DNA of 64,000 nucleotides from Taenia hydatigena (GCA_036345935.2 JADWOT020000002.1:1426001-1490000); one strand, 5' to 3'; counted from the first letter of the stretch, positions 1 through 12,821 are shown. The notes: a model not told the origin generated them from the sequence alone. Program-made: numbers and translations.

Positions 1-299
1 CGTAAGAAACTACGGCTTAAGTGTTCGTTATGTAATTTAACAAAATGCGGGTGGATTTAAACCGTTTGGGAGAACCAGTAGCAATACGGTTCTAGCGTAG
101 CCAATTAACACGCGACCTGTACATTGTTGCAAATACTGCATGTCCGCAACGCGTGGCCGAACCACCCTAGTAGTTGGCACTTCAAACTACTTAAAGTATC
201 TCAATAGTGGTAAATATGAATTAAATTGGTGATGCCTAGGCGATGAAATTAATCAATCAGATTTTAATTAATAAAAAAATAATTGACCCACTTCGCCAC

Positions 300-489
300 T
301 CCCATTGGTTACATCACGGCCAATCGTGTAAGAAGGCGAATATTATTGGCTCAAGATGAGTCTGGGTAGGCCATAAATATGGTTTCATTCCACTTCTAAT
401 TTACAGTTCACAGGATAGACAGGTCAAGTAACTAAGGTGGGTTCTGCTCCATTGAAGACAAAGATAATTACTTTTTAATATTTCACAGC
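300..489 (+). promoter_or_regulatory. CCAAT-box promoter and 5'UTR intron of tetraspanin A
   Basis: ATTGG (304-308), CCAAT (320-324) and ATTGG (345-349) lie 140-185 bp before the start codon. They are followed by an AT-rich CC(A/T)8GG element near 371. The same ordered boxes precede the other tetraspanin copies. CCAAT boxes are typically NF-Y sites (established knowledge). A short 5'UTR intron is likely: donor at 437 after AAG, acceptor TTTCACAG ending at 488. The ATG at 490 therefore lies one base after the acceptor. The acceptor could instead receive a trans-spliced leader; sequence alone cannot decide. Confidence 0.55.
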
Positions 490-1735
490 ATGGGCAGATG
501 TGGCTCGCGGTGCCTTACAATTGGTTTTCAAGTAATTACTACAATCATCTTCGTAAGTGATGTGATGTGAATGCCACTGTCCTTATGGCACCCTTTGCTG
601 ACGAGATGATGATTGCTTTCTTTCTTATAGCTGGGCTTCATCTTAACGGCGGTGGGCGGCATTGTAGTGCTTACATCAACATCTGCACTGCTTTCAAAAA
701 TCCAAGTGGTGTTTAAAGGATACAAAGGCGATGCTGAGAATTTGCGCAAATTCGCAGCCTTTCTACTTAAATTCGCTGGTAAGCGATAAAATTTGTCATG
801 TAGCTGTCCTCGTTCACTCTTCCCAATGTGACGTAGATGGTAATGACTAAATTGCCTTTAGACATAATGGCCATATACAGCATTGCGTCAGGCATGGTGC
901 TGGCAGTTCTCGCTCTGATTGGATTGATTGCTTCGTGTCGTGGGTGGTATAAAATATTGAAAATCGTGAGTCGATTTAAAAACTGTGAAATCTGTCCATA
1001 ATATATCCACCACACTACTAGCAAGTGTTTGTGACTTTATCTTCCAGTATGCCATCATTACGGGGATTCTTCTTGCTGCGCAAATAATCGTTGTTGCCGT
1101 GATTCAGTCCAATCCACCCAACTATGACAATGGACTTGTCAGCTCACTGGAGACACTTCTCAAGTCATACGGAGATGACAGTGAGAAGGGAAAGGAGGCG
1201 ACCGCCATCTGGGATGTGTTGATGAAGGTATGAGGCTAAAAGTGCCATCTTTTTTCACCTTCTTTGTCTTAAATGTCTGCTAACATTGTGTTGATTTTAA
1301 CAGACTGACCCTCAATGCTGTGGCATGGATGGCTACAAGGACTTCGGTAGGTTTTAGGAAAGCACGTGTCTTTTGTGTGTGATGAGGCGCGAATCTGCAA
1401 CGTTCCTTCACTTCTAGTAAAACACCACAAAAGTATACCACATCCATGTTGCAGCATCACGACTGACTACTGTGATGCTAAGATAGCTAAAATTGCTAAC
1501 GTGAATGGATGCAGATCCAAGGTGGAACACGTTGCAAAACTGAGATCTGAAGTTCTGTTATACTCCTCCATTGTGATGATATTCATGCAAGTAAGTTCTC
1601 TATTTAACGATCAGAGGTCAGATTGAGGGAAGACGTTGACACTAATCCCTCTTGTCTACCTTTCAGGCATCGCTAATCGTGCTTGTAATACTGATGATAT
1701 GCACTGCAAAAGACGAAGAGGCGATAGAAGACTGA
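490..1735 (+). CDS. Tetraspanin A, seven exons, 259 aa
   Basis: Four-pass membrane scaffold protein of the tetraspanin family. Exons: 490-552, 631-778, 862-965, 1048-1227, 1304-1346, 1418-1590, 1667-1735. All introns are GT-AG and 71-83 bp long, and phases join without a stop. TM1 is about residues 13-35, TM2 72-96, TM3 106-126 and TM4 226-249. The large extracellular loop starts the CCG motif within TDPQCCGMDGYKDF (Cys170-171). It continues with PHPCC (190-191), Cys198 and the GC pair (211), giving a six-cysteine loop. N-terminal Cys4 and Cys8 are plausible palmitoylation sites. The start was chosen because all copies have a 21-codon first exon. Tetraspanins organise membrane microdomains, and in tapeworms they are prominent in the tegument (family knowledge). 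No ligand can be inferred. Gene C is its inverted duplicate. Confidence 0.92.
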
Positions 1736-3272
1736 GCTGGGCTGTAGAAGAATACATTTGACTGCTTTATTACACCAACCACTGCCCACCTCGTCGCCTT
1801 GCAAAGGGATCACTTTCCTCTTTTTCTGGCTTCTAAATGTTTTGTGATATTTTAATGGTTAAGATAAACAAAGGTGTTGGGGTTTATTGTGCTTCTGAAC
1901 ACTAGCCCTATTAATCTGAGTTATGGGAATATGAAAAGCCGAGAGTTTGAGCCACTCATTGCTGGACCTCGCACGTCACGAGATACTTTTCGAGCTCCAT
2001 TTTTTGGATGGGCAGTTAGATGGGCGTTTGATTGAGAAGTGGGACTATCACTTGCCTTGTCTGATGTGTGGAGAAGAGAAAATGCGGGTTGAATTGATTT
2101 TGCGAGTCCATTACGTGGTGTACTGAGGAGCATTAATAAAAAATACAAAAAAGGACTCAGGACTACTGAGAGCATGGTTACTGATGCTTAGTGAAGAGAG
2201 GGAGAGAACATTCCTATTTTGCACAAAGTCCGACATAAACATGCCAGGTGACAAGGTAGAGTACTTTTAGATGTTGGAATGGCCTTATAGTCGTGTGCAT
2301 GAGAAAGGTCACAGAGTAGCCTTTGACATGCCCAAAACGACAACTTGAGAACAAATGAGGGTGAGAGATGCGTTGGCCACAAAAGAGAAGTCACGAAGGA
2401 GTGCTATCAGTGAGAATTGAATGGACGCATTTCTCCTCAGAACTAGCACCAATCCAGTTGGTTAGATGGAGAGCCATGTGTACGGGATTCTTCCTTATGA
2501 GGATACACGTGTCTCCATTACCAATTGAACTCATTCCAAATGTAGGAATGAAATGCGTCAAAAGATGCTTGATGTAGGGCTAACTGGATTAGTTGAAAGT
2601 AAAGGGACAAAATTGAGATGCTGTTATTGTAGGTGGAATCATTAGTTGCGCATCTATCAAGGCATTACTTGTGGACTCCATAATGGCACGGTTTGTCGTC
2701 ATGTGCTGAGTTGGAGCTTACGAAATTGTCGCCCGAATGAAGAAGTCAAGTAGGTCTTACTTGAAATGGGAAAGACATTTGCACGTGCTCATTGAGTCTC
2801 CGCATAAATACCCTCCATGCACCTGAATTATTAACAGTCCTCAACTCAATTTCTAAAACACACTTCCTCCAAGAGACCACTTCAACTCGATCCAGAACCA
2901 AAACAACGTGCATAGTCTCTCCTCCTTTCGTCCGAAGCCTAACATAGTTGGCAGTCTACACTACCTCCACTCTTTAAGACAACTGACAAACTCACTGCTT
3001 TCTACTTAGTTGTACAGCAGGCTGCTCAAGCACAACCACGTGAGATACGAGATCCAATGGCTCTAGCTCTTCAAGTGAGTGTAAGTCCATTAAGTGAGTA
3101 GTTAACCCGACCTTGGAAACCTTCTTAGCCGCCTTGACTGCATTGAATGCAGTAGTCAGAATCGAGACAAACGCAAACGCCTGTGTGCACACTTACCGTC
3201 AAATATCAAAATGTGACTCAGTTAAAATTGGTACTTGCTAGTGGTCGTGTAAATCTAGGTTAAGTAAAAGTG
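1736..3272. other. 3' flank of tetraspanin A, no gene seen
   Basis: This stretch is matched in inverted orientation downstream of tetraspanin C, and partly downstream of tetraspanin B (about 7370-8560). Several 60-85 codon open frames exist. They shift or break between copies (for example 2992-3192 minus against its partner at 13416-13613), and none has a family motif. I read it as conserved-by-duplication noncoding sequence. Confidence 0.5.
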
Positions 3273-3615
3273 CTAGTGACTCTCTTCTCTTTCCTTTTCT
3301 ACATGTCTGGAGAAGATCGTGAGCATGCTAATGACAATGAGCGCAGCCTGATAGATAGACAAGCAGGATAGTAGGAAATGGTCCTCACTTGGCATTCTTT
3401 GCTAACAGTTCAAAGCTTGAAATCCAGGAGAGAAATGCATCGGAACCTTCCAAATGTCTGCGTAAGTAAGACTCAGACGAGACCGTTTGACACGAAGGGC
3501 GCAGCAGTAACACCACATTTAAAAGCTCCTACTTACAATGTTCATAATCGCTTGTGCAAGAAAGCACATGGCTAGAAGAGGTCGGTCAAGCATTGCGAGG
3601 GCTGCAACAAGAGAA
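3273..3615 (-). pseudogene. Relic A of a second tetraspanin-like gene: last exon plus an upstream exon
   Basis: On the minus strand, an acceptor CAG is followed by a 75-nt exon (3347 to 3273). It starts AALIVISMLTIFSRHVEK and ends with TAG, matching the TM4 and tail exon of tetraspanins in length and character. Upstream, around 3610-3537, an exon-like block ends at a GTAAGTAG donor. That block recurs six more times in the window. No complete gene can be assembled. It lies convergent to tetraspanin A. Assignment to tetraspanins rests on the final exon and is an inference. Confidence 0.4.
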
Positions 3616-3649
3616 CATCTGTACGTACTCTGAAGTAGCTGTGAGGTCC

Positions 3650-5240
3650 ACGTTTCAGTTCTTAGAGAGGTGACGAGCACCATGGACTTCGAAGCAGTCC
3701 TTTACTCTCACCGAACCAACGTGTTCTCGTATATACGGATGATCAAGTGCTGACACTAGTTTGCTACTAAATGATGCGTAACAGTGTGACCAGCTAGATC
3801 GTTAGTCAGGAAACGACCGTGAGCCACAGACGAAGGTAAGGCATCTTAACCGGCCGACAGATGGTTCTACTAGTCTGAGGTATTCGTGCTGACATCTGAT
3901 CATTCTTCTGTTCATCAAGCACTTCTAATTGCCACGGTCTCCACTTTTATGTTTATGCGGTTCAAGCAGAATAATAAAGAATTCCCTTTTATTGCAGGAT
4001 GGCAAAAGACCTTTAACCTAACACTACTTAATAACAATTCTATGGGTCGAAGTGATCAGCTCAGTTAGCTACGTCATCAATGCTACATTCTTATCCTTGC
4101 TGCTCTGTACCCCTCTGTGCCCGTCCATTGCATTCTACTGATGACTACCGCTGCTCCCGTCAATAGCAAATCAAGTGCGACATCACTATTTATGCACGAA
4201 GCCTGAGTGGAATTGGAATAAATAGCAGTAATTTTGCTCCATTCTGTGACCAGGTGGCAATCACTACTCTATATTGCGTTACTAAAAGAGGATAAAAAGT
4301 TTTACTGACAACAGCAGTAGGGATAGAGCACAAAGCGTTTCCGTCAAGCCTCATTTTATTTGTAAGTCTTTCCGTAGTGATACGATTTAAGCCTTAGGTC
4401 CTCATCTTCATTTCAATGTACCTGGAAGGTAAGCAGATGGATGGCTGGTAATTAATGTACCCATTAAACCAACGTGCCAGAGTCATAGTCGTTGAGGTGG
4501 GCGGGTTCAGTTGTGCGCTTGCAGAAGCCACGACCTGGGACGATGTGCAGACCTCCACACTCAGAGTATGATGACGTCAAAGTGCCACGCTGGCTTATTT
4601 TGGCTCAGTGATCCACAATGAACTGTTGCACAAGAGTAGCAGTAGTGGAGCTGGTTTTAACAACACTCTTATTTGTTGAATTTAATAAATACTTCATTGC
4701 AGTTAGAAGGGGAAACACAACTAGATCTCTCATCTGCGCTTTCTTTACTCGTAAATTTACACAAATGCATACATATTTACTTGCAAGTCTTATGGGATCA
4801 AGGAAACAACCAAAATGTCATCACAAAATGCTCACAGATGTGCTTCTCTTAACGACAATGTGTGGAGAAGTGTTCTCCACTTTCATGCCATGACAACCAA
4901 CTTCTTTGACTGCGTGTAAAGTTATACCACATGCCAGTGATGCCTTGAAATCACAAACTACCCTCGTCTCCTCCACTACTAATTGCTAGGCTTTATATAA
5001 CCATGATTGGCAATTCGCCTGTATCCAACTTCGGTCGGCCTTGACTGATTAGTAAAATTTGACGCATAAGAATGGAACTAATCAAGCATTCATTAACATT
5101 TCCTTAGCAAATCAGCTTGTCCTCTTGGGTCACCAATTTTCCGCTAACTATCCTACAGCGAAGTATGAAGATCGAAACTTTGGTAAGACATCCGATAGAC
5201 ATGGAAAGACTACTTATGCACAAAAACTAGGAGACATGTA
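3650..5240. repeat. Dispersed repeat, copy 1 (direct partner at about 27390-28900)
   Basis: About 1.6 kb is recognisably similar to 27390-28900 in the same orientation. Shared landmarks include the segments around 3720-3910 and 27420-27620, and the run around 3985-4020 and 27700-27730. Parts recur near 12480-12660 and 34230-34600 (inverted) and near 35680-35880. A short frame reading TD-x2-ALTL resembles the RNase H region of LTR retrotransposons, but frames are broken. I cannot classify the element securely. Confidence 0.45.
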
Positions 5241-5865
5241 AAAATTAGAAGAACTCTACTTATGTGTTTTGAAAAGGAGAAGCACAAAGATACACGCACT
5301 AAAGTACGCATCCATTTAACCAGCCACACACGTACAGCAGAAATATTGAGGAAAAATTTATTCCCTGAGGTGGCGTGACAGAGGATTGATGCGATATTCC
5401 ATCCCATTATTTTCTCATTACTTAACAGACCCTTCAATGCGTTTATTAATAGGCGACATTCATCAAAACGTCCTCACTGTGGACCTGACCATATCGCATC
5501 GATACGCGTCCAAATGATGGTGTGCGTGCGACGCAGTAATGGCATATTCGTCGCGAAGAAAATTAACGCAGTATTTTCGTAATAGAGTGCATGTGCTAAC
5601 TTCGTGAGATACTACTGCATAGGTGTTCCTTATGTAAAATAATGAAATGCGGGCAGAAGGAGAAGGTTTGAGAGAATCAGGATCAATACGGTTCTAGCGT
5701 AGCTAATTAACACACGATCAGTACATTGCTGCGAATTCTACATGCCTACAACGGATGGCATACCCACTGTAGAAACAAACATTTAAAAGCACTCAAAGTG
5801 TCATAAGATTGGCAAATACAAACAAAATTGGAGACCCCCGCAGAGAACAAAATTGTCCAGTCAAA
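5241..5865. repeat. Upstream flank of tetraspanin B, related to flanks of A and C
   Basis: Sequence at about 5210-5640 has an inverted relative at about 16600-17000. From about 5620 it aligns with the start of the window. These are remnants of the duplicated unit upstream of the tetraspanin promoter. No gene seen. Confidence 0.4.
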
Positions 5866-6093
5866 TTTCAGCCAATAGCAATCACATTGGCCCAATTCGT
5901 CAATCCTATTGGTTACATCACGGCCAATCATGTAAAAAGGCAAATATTATTGGCTCAAGGTGAGTTTGGGTGGACCTTAAATATGGCCCCATCGTACTTC
6001 TAATTTACAGTTCACAGGGTAGGCAGACCAAGTAATTAAGGTGAGTCATGTTTAATTAGAAATAAAAATAATCACTTTTTTTACCTTTCACAG
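5866..6093 (+). promoter_or_regulatory. CCAAT-rich promoter and 5'UTR intron of tetraspanin B
   Basis: Six CCAAT or ATTGG boxes are visible: 5872-5876, 5886-5890, 5892-5896, 5908-5912, 5924-5928 and 5949-5953. They are followed by an AT-rich CC(A/T)8GG core near 5975. A donor GTGAGT at 6041 and acceptor TTTCACAG ending at 6093 delimit a probable 53-bp 5'UTR intron. About 30 nt of untranslated leader then precedes the ATG at 6124. Confidence 0.55.
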
Positions 6094-6123
6094 CATTATT
6101 ACACTGCTCCCTCCTTCTTCAAC

Positions 6124-7368
6124 ATGGGCAGCGATAGTTCACGAGTCTTGAGGATCAGTTTTCAGATAAATGCTGTTTTCGTCCTCGTAAGTGATGTGAT
6201 ATGAATGCCATTGTGCAAATGGCACCTACTGCCTAAGAAGTGATGCTTGTTTTCTTTATTATAGCTGGGCGTCATTTTAACAGCAGTGGGCGGCATTGTA
6301 CTGCTTACATCAACATCTGCACTGCATTCAACAATCCAAGTGGTATTTAAAGGGTACAAGGGTGATGATGAGGACTTGCAAAAATTTGTAGCCTTCCTCA
6401 TTGAATTCGCTGGTAAGCGATAAATTTTGTCATGTAGCTGTCCTCGTTCACTCTTCCCAATGTAGCGTAGACAGTAATGACTGATTGTCTTCAGATACAA
6501 TGGCCATATTCAGCATTGCGTCAGGCATAGTGCTGGCAGTTCTCGCTCTAATCGGATTGCTTGCTTCGTGTCGTAGATGGTATAAAATGTTGACAGCTGT
6601 GAGTCTGCTTAAGGATTGTGATACCAGACTATAATGCATCCAACACGATACTAGCGAATGTTTTCCTCTTTACCTTTCAGCATGCCACCTTTATGAGTGT
6701 GCTTCTTGTTGTGCAAATCATCGTTGTTGCCGTGGTTTACTCCAACCCATCCAAATATGCCAATGGACTTGTCAGCTCACTGGAGACACTTCTCAAGTCA
6801 TACGGAGATGACAGTGAGAAGGGAAAGGAGGCGACCGCCATCTGGGATGTGTTGATGAAGGTATGAGGCTAAAAATATTTCCTTTTTTCACCTTCTTTGT
6901 CTTAAATGTCTGCTAACATTGTGTCGATTTTAACAGACTGACCCTCAATGCTGTGGCATGGATGGCTACAAGGACTTCGGTAGGTTTTAGGAAAGCACGT
7001 GTCTTTTGTGTGTGATGAGGCGCAAATCTGCTACTTTCCTTCACTTGTAGTAAAACACCACAAAAGTATACCACATCCATGTTGCAGCATCACGACTGAC
7101 TACTGTGATGCTAGGATAGCTAAAATTGCTAACGTGAAGGGATGCAGATCCAAGGTGGAACACATTGCAAAACTGAGATCTGCGGTTTTGTTATACACCT
7201 CCATTGCGATGATGTTCACGGAGGTGAGTCCTCTACTCGTTGTCCCGACATCGGTGGGAGGAACGACGTTGACACCAATCCCTTCTGTCTACCTTTTAGG
7301 CATCGCTCATCGTGCTCGCAATTCTCTTGATATGCACTTTCAAAAAGGGAGTGTCAGTGGAAGATTAA
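6124..7368 (+). CDS. Tetraspanin B, seven exons, 259 aa
   Basis: Exons: 6124-6186, 6265-6412, 6495-6598, 6681-6860, 6937-6979, 7051-7223, 7300-7368. Lengths are identical to the paralogues and all junctions are GT-AG in frame. It is a four-pass tetraspanin with the same six-cysteine large loop (CCGMDGY, then PHPCC, C, KGC). The first half (SEL, TM2, TM3) differs clearly from copies A and C. From the middle of exon 4 through exon 6, introns included, it is almost identical to them, which suggests gene conversion. The tail KKGVSVED differs from the acidic tails of A and C. A polyadenylation-type AATAAA lies at 7453-7458. Same family role as copy A; no specific function inferred. Confidence 0.92.
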
Positions 7369-8566
7369 AACTGACTTACTGAAGAATGCATCTGACTGCC
7401 ACTACTTTTTATGTAGCTTTGTACTGCATATGATATTTTAGTGGTTGAAGTAAATAAAAGTGTTGGGATTTGAATTGCTTCTAAACACTCGCTTCAAAAA
7501 CTGCATTATGAGAAAATGAAGAGTAAAGTGCTGGAGCCACTCATCGTTGGGTCTTGTGTTCCACGACAGATTGTTCCATCTGTCGTTCTGAATGGGCAGG
7601 TGGCTGTGTGTGGGTGTGTAGTGAGACTCTCACTTGCCTCGTCTGATGCGGGCCATGTGTAGATATCTTGCAAATTTGTGGAGAAGAGAAGATACGGGTT
7701 AAATTGTATTTGGTTCGTGTTAAATGGGTGTTCATGACAAGGTGCACTGAGGTGTGTATTTTAAAATCATAAAAAGGAAAAAGGCCAACTGAAAGCATGG
7801 TTTCCGGTGATTAGTAAAGACGAAGAGAGAACATTTCCATTTTACGCAAAGCCTGGTGCTCAGTGGGTCATAGCATGCCACGTGGCAAGACAGTCGTGTG
7901 TATGAGAAAAGTCACAGCATAACCATTGACGTATTTAAAAAAGAAAACTTGAGAAGTGATAAGAATAAAGGGTACATTGGCTTCAAGATAGTAGTTAATA
8001 AGGTGTGCTGCCAGTGAGAACTGAATGGACGTATTTATCCACGGAATCGGTACCAATGTAGCTGGTTGGGTGGAGGGTCCTTATGAGGATTTTGCCGGTC
8101 TCCATCAACAACAGATTTCATTTCAACACACTTCTTCGAGAGAGCAATTTGGTTCGATCCAGGACCAACTCAGCCTGCATAGTTCCCTCTCCGTAGACCC
8201 AAAGCCGAGCCTAGTTGGTAGCCTACACTGCCTCCACTCTAAATGGTAACCGACAATCTCGCTACTTTTTACTTTAACTCTCTACTTAGCTGTGCAGCAG
8301 GCTTCCAAACACAATTACGTGGAACACGAGATTTGATGGTCCTCTCTTTGCGAATGAGTGAGAGTGCAATACGCAAATGCTTGGAGTAATTTTGGAACCC
8401 ATTTCTGCCGACTTGACTGTAGCAAAAAAGCAACCAGAATCAAGATAAATGCAAATACCTGCGTACACATCTGCTCTCAAAAACAATGCAACTTCCTTAA
8501 AAATAATTAGCGCCAGTAAGTGTGTAAATGTTAGGATATGTAGAGGTGTTAGAGACACTCTTTGCT

Positions 8567-10200
8567 CTACTTTTCTACATGACTGGGGATGATCGCAAGC
8601 ATAGTAATGGCAATGAGCGCTGCTTAAAAGGCAGTTTTGTAGGATGGTAAGGAAATGTCACTACTTTGCATTCTTTGATGATATTCAAAAACTCAAAATC
8701 CAGTTGAAAAATGCACTGTAGCCTTCCAAATGCCTGTGTTACATGTTACAGTTTTATTTCTTCATCTCGTCACAATAACGCACTGACCCGTTACAGTGTC
8801 ACACACGCCATAATATTGCACCACGAATATGACATGTTTTTGCTAAAATTCTTTAAAGACTGGTAAATTCGTAAATTTGTGCATAAGTATAGGCAAACAT
8901 GTCTAATGTATGTGAATCTGTTGCAATCCTTTTGAACAAAAGGCCAACTCTCAAAAGCATTAGATTAACCCATTTACATAGCAAAAGCAAAATAACTGGA
9001 TTTAGCCTTACACCATCATTAGTATATATGCAAGGTGAATTAGTCTTCTGTTAAGTCAAATAGCGCCAACATGGCCCATGAGTACTTGCAAAACAAGAAA
9101 ATCCAAAGGAAAAGAAGACTACCTACGGCATAAATGCAAAAAAGGACACACTGCAGAAGTTTCAGCATATTCTGGTGACATGGCTGTTGTCATGGTGGTA
9201 TGAGAGCTCGACAACATAAGCAAGACTCAAGCGAGGCCGTTAAACACGGAAGATGAAACAATAGCCCCACACGTAAGGGGCTCTACTTACAATATTCAGT
9301 AGTACATCATAATCACGTGTGCAAGAAAGCACGTATTCAAGGCTAAACCAAACACTAAAGGGGCTGCAATAAATCCATCTTAAATAACTTTATGATTCCT
9401 TGTCTATCCAAGATGCAGAAAACTTCTAGATCTCCTGTGTGGCATCCATGAGGCCCATTACAATTCACTCCAAGCTGGCTCTGAATGACGGCAACAGCCA
9501 CATGGCTTAACTGTTAAAGCTCAGTTGTGTGCTTATGAGGAGGCATTGTGAGAAATAATTTCCTCGTATCATTAAAAATAGTGATTCAAGCATCTTGTTT
9601 GGGGTGAGTTCGGCGAATAAGCAGTTCAGTTTTCTGTTTGTGAATCCAACGCTCTTGATTAAATATGCGTGACGTCGTCTGTGATTAATTGCAGAGAAGA
9701 TGTGTTCCATCACTTGTTTTGCATTAGTAGCTACGAGCGCTCTTCTCACTGCACAAAAAGGCATCTATGAGGGCAGGTAAAATCAAAGTGGAGTCGCACA
9801 CAGGTCAACGATCGGGGTAAGTTCCATTGACGTTTCTTTAGCCCATCTTTAATAATGGGTAGTAATCATGCGTGGACCCAACAAGAGTAGATGGCGAATA
9901 AAGCTGAGTTAATCCTCTGACGACTGCTGTCAACTACTCAAAAAAATTGGCAGCTGTATGAATGAAATTGATGGTGAAATTATTGACCACCTCCTTTGGA
10001 CGCAGCTGGTTAAACCAATCAAAATCAAGTGAGTTGCCATGAAGGAAGAGACAGCAGTGAAGCAGTGTGAAGAGCTTTGAATAGCCAATGCCTACATTAG
10101 CCGAATTCCGACCAGTCTGTTCAATTGGTGATTGCAGAGGCCGAGGTCGGAGTCTCCCCATTGTAATAGTTGTCGCACTAAAAAGCCGTCGCATGAAGGG
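8567..10200 (-). pseudogene. Relic B of the second tetraspanin-like gene
   Basis: Three blocks lie in gene order on the minus strand. The first, at about 10200-9940, begins after a TTTTTAG acceptor and reads RLRPRPLQSPIEQT. It then shows LLHCCLF-x-LHGN and LDFDWFNQ, reminiscent of a tetraspanin loop with a CC pair. The second, at about 9380-9296, is the recurrent exon ending at GTAAGTAG. The third is the last-exon-like segment 8623-8567 (AALIAITMLAI), which has a broken acceptor and an early TAG. Frames are interrupted and no start exon is present. It is a degenerate relic. Confidence 0.35.
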
Positions 10201-10334
10201 ATAAGATAGTTGTAGAAATCAGACATGTTAATTTGGAATAGTTTGAGAGCCCGACAACATAAGTGAGACTCAAACGAAACTGTTGAAAACCAAACGCGCA
10301 ACAATACTTTTACATTAATAAGGTTCTACTTACA

Positions 10335-11650
10335 ATACTCGGTAGTGTATCAAAACTCGTGTGCATGAAAGCACGCGGCTAAAAGAGATCAGTCAAGGCT
10401 AAGCCAAGCAATGTAAGGGTAGCAACAAATGTACTCTAGGTAGGCTCATGATTCCTTGATTACACAAGATGCAGTAATGCATCTCACTATCTTGAAAAGC
10501 CACCATTTGACCCATTACAATACACCACAAACTTGTTTCAAAAAGGAGGACACCCGGACCACTAGGAACTAACTACCAAACGCTCAACTTTTTGCTTCTA
10601 AGAGCCGTAGTCAGGAAACAGTTTCGGGGTTTGTAAACTAGAAATGGAGCAACATTAAATTATGGATGAACATGTTCAATAGGCAGTTCAATTTTCTGTT
10701 TGTGCATCCAAATATGTTAATTAAATATGCGTGTTGTTGTCTGTGATTAATGCCAGTAAGGTTATGCTCCATTGCTTGTAGCGCCTCAGCAGCCGCCAGC
10801 GCCTTTCAATCTACATTGAATAGGCATCTATCGCCGAGCATGCAGTGTCGAAGTGCATTCGCACATGTGCTTCTCTCTGTGCGGACACAACCATCGTAAT
10901 TTCAATTAAGGTTTCCATAGCTTTCATTAACTTAGGAGGTGATCATGTGCGACTCCAAACAGAATAGATAGGGAGAAAGACTGAGACAATCCTTTGACGA
11001 TTACTGCCTCCCGCTCTAAAGAAACAGCAGCTCTGTGCGTCAGATTGCTGGTGAAGTATTTACCAATTCCTGTGGAAGCGACTGGTTATACCAGTCGAAA
11101 TCAAGTAACCTGCTGTTGGTCTTCGTGACGTTGCACGTTCTGCCAGACGAGATGTTGCGAGAGAGGAGACAGTAGTGAAGAAATCTGGGGAGGTCAGAAT
11201 AACCAATGCTTACATTAGTGGCGTTCCAACTAGTCTGTTCAACTGGTGATTTGACAAGTCGAGGTCGGAGTCTCTCCAGTGTGGTACCTGTTGTGCTGCA
11301 AAGCCAATACGTGAAGGAGTAGGAAAGTTGCAGGAATCAGGTCTACCAATTACGGCTTGCATTCATTCATCATTCTTGATTGCAATGATAAAATTAATTG
11401 TTGCCAGATTGTTTGATTCAACGTTACAGACCTGTCTGACCACCTCCATTGCCCTAGCAACATCTGTGATATCTGTGAAGTGAGACACGACCGCACGCTT
11501 AAAGCCCGTGATGCCGTCGTGTGAATGGAGGCGTGTTCCTCGTCACTGACTCCCGAGTGTGGTTGTTGAGACGCAAGCTAGATTTTAAGCACATCGTTAA
11601 ATCAGTGGGTGGAGGAGACCTGAGGACTGCCTCTGTCCCCACACTCAACC
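10335..11650 (-). pseudogene. Relic C of the second tetraspanin-like gene
   Basis: On the minus strand there is an exon-like block near 11640-11540 containing LKSSLRLNN. A loop-like block at about 11300-11010 follows, with RLRPRLVKSPVEQT, a probable GTAAGCATT donor, an HYC pair, and DFDWYNQSLP. The recurrent exon ends the series (about 10440-10335, donor GTAAGTAG). In-frame stops are present. Block order matches relics B and D. The final exon is not seen, and relic B begins immediately downstream, so B and C are tandem copies. Confidence 0.33.
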
Positions 11651-11654
11651 AATG

Positions 11655-12815
11655 CAATGCCACGTTAATAGTTGAGCAAGCATTAACACTTTTTTGTCTC
11701 TGTAAGCATATCCGTGAGGTGCATTGACATTTTTGTCAAGCGTAAGACGTTCGATTTGACGCCTAAACCTTCCTGCGATGACCACCGTGCATGGTCAGCT
11801 TCACACAGTTGTACCGCTGATCAAAGATGGACCAGTTAAAGCGTCACTAAATGGAGGGTGTAATAGTTACTCGGTGAACGAGAATTTCTGTTCCCCTTTT
11901 GAAGGCTGACAAGTGCACATGCATAATTTCCACTCGCAGCCTACCTGTTAGCAAACATGGTTGCCCCTCTTTGGTTGGCCAAGTGTGTCACATTCTTATC
12001 CTCGTCCTCCTTCTTCTCCTAGTGTCCTTCCTCCCAGTTCCACCCTCTCTGAACACAAAAATTATTTGTGAACGCGCCTTCTCCATAAGCACAAGCCTGA
12101 CCATTTCGTAGCTATTTTATAAGGCTTAGCACTCCTCCCTTTAGTTGACAAGCACCTTGAATACCGCTTTTCTTCGCATTGACCATTCACGCACGCAATT
12201 GGCAGAAAGCCACAAAGTGTGACCTCAACCCAAACGGAGGTGAACACGGCTTGATTTCCTTAGTGAACTGGGAATAGACCTAGTGGCTGCACTGGCATTT
12301 ATTCCAAGTAGAGTTGGTGCTGCGGCAAGGAGGGACGTGTTGCAGGAGAAACTAACAAGACGTAACACCCTGTAATGGAATGCAGGTCGGAGTTCTATGC
12401 TTTGTGCCACAATTTTGTCATGCCCTCCTCGTCAACATCCAAATGTTGCAGGGATTTGGTTGGATGGATAAGTAGAATCAACGTGTCGACGCAATCGTCG
12501 TACCAGGTCTCTTGTCACCAACATGTGGCATAACCTTACACGCAGCCAAAGAAGTCGGCTATCAGAGCATGAATGCAGAGAACACTTCCTCGCGCACTGG
12601 CACTTAAGAAGTGCACATCTGTGCGAATTTCGTGATGATCTGTTAGACAGTTTCGTGCTTTATGCATTAGCATGTTATTAAGAATAAGGTCAATGCAGAT
12701 AATAACTTTGTTAGTGCTTTTATTTCACGTACAGTTATTACATAAATAAAGCATTTGATTTGACACTGGAGAACGTCGATGAAGCATAACAGCCGCCTCT
12801 TGCCCAAAGGGCCCT
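11655..12815. other. Gene-poor stretch with old repeat fragments
   Basis: The stretch about 11500-11850 resembles 18950-19290. The stretch about 12480-12660 resembles 34230-34380 in the same orientation. Short open frames (60-70 codons) carry no recognisable motif. No gene supported. Confidence 0.4.
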
Positions 12816-12821
12816 ACTTAC

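Larger units (their letters stand above)
1..3461. repeat. Left arm of large inverted repeat 1 (carries tetraspanin A)
   Basis: The reverse complement of this stretch is found at about 13145-16593. Position 1 pairs with about 16593, so the arm runs off the left edge. Pairing continues through the tetraspanin promoter, all exons, the 3' flank and the opposite-strand relic exon, and fades near 3461 where the context changes. The intervening loop is about 9.7 kb. Arms differ by scattered substitutions and small indels, so this is a real diverged duplication and not an assembly mirror image. Confidence 0.9.

Noticed and set aside
2992..3192. Minus-strand 66-codon frame conserved at 13416-13613
   Set aside because: The two are inverted duplicates, so similarity is by copying. 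The copy near tetraspanin B (8286-8558) does not keep the frame, and no motif or splice signal is present.
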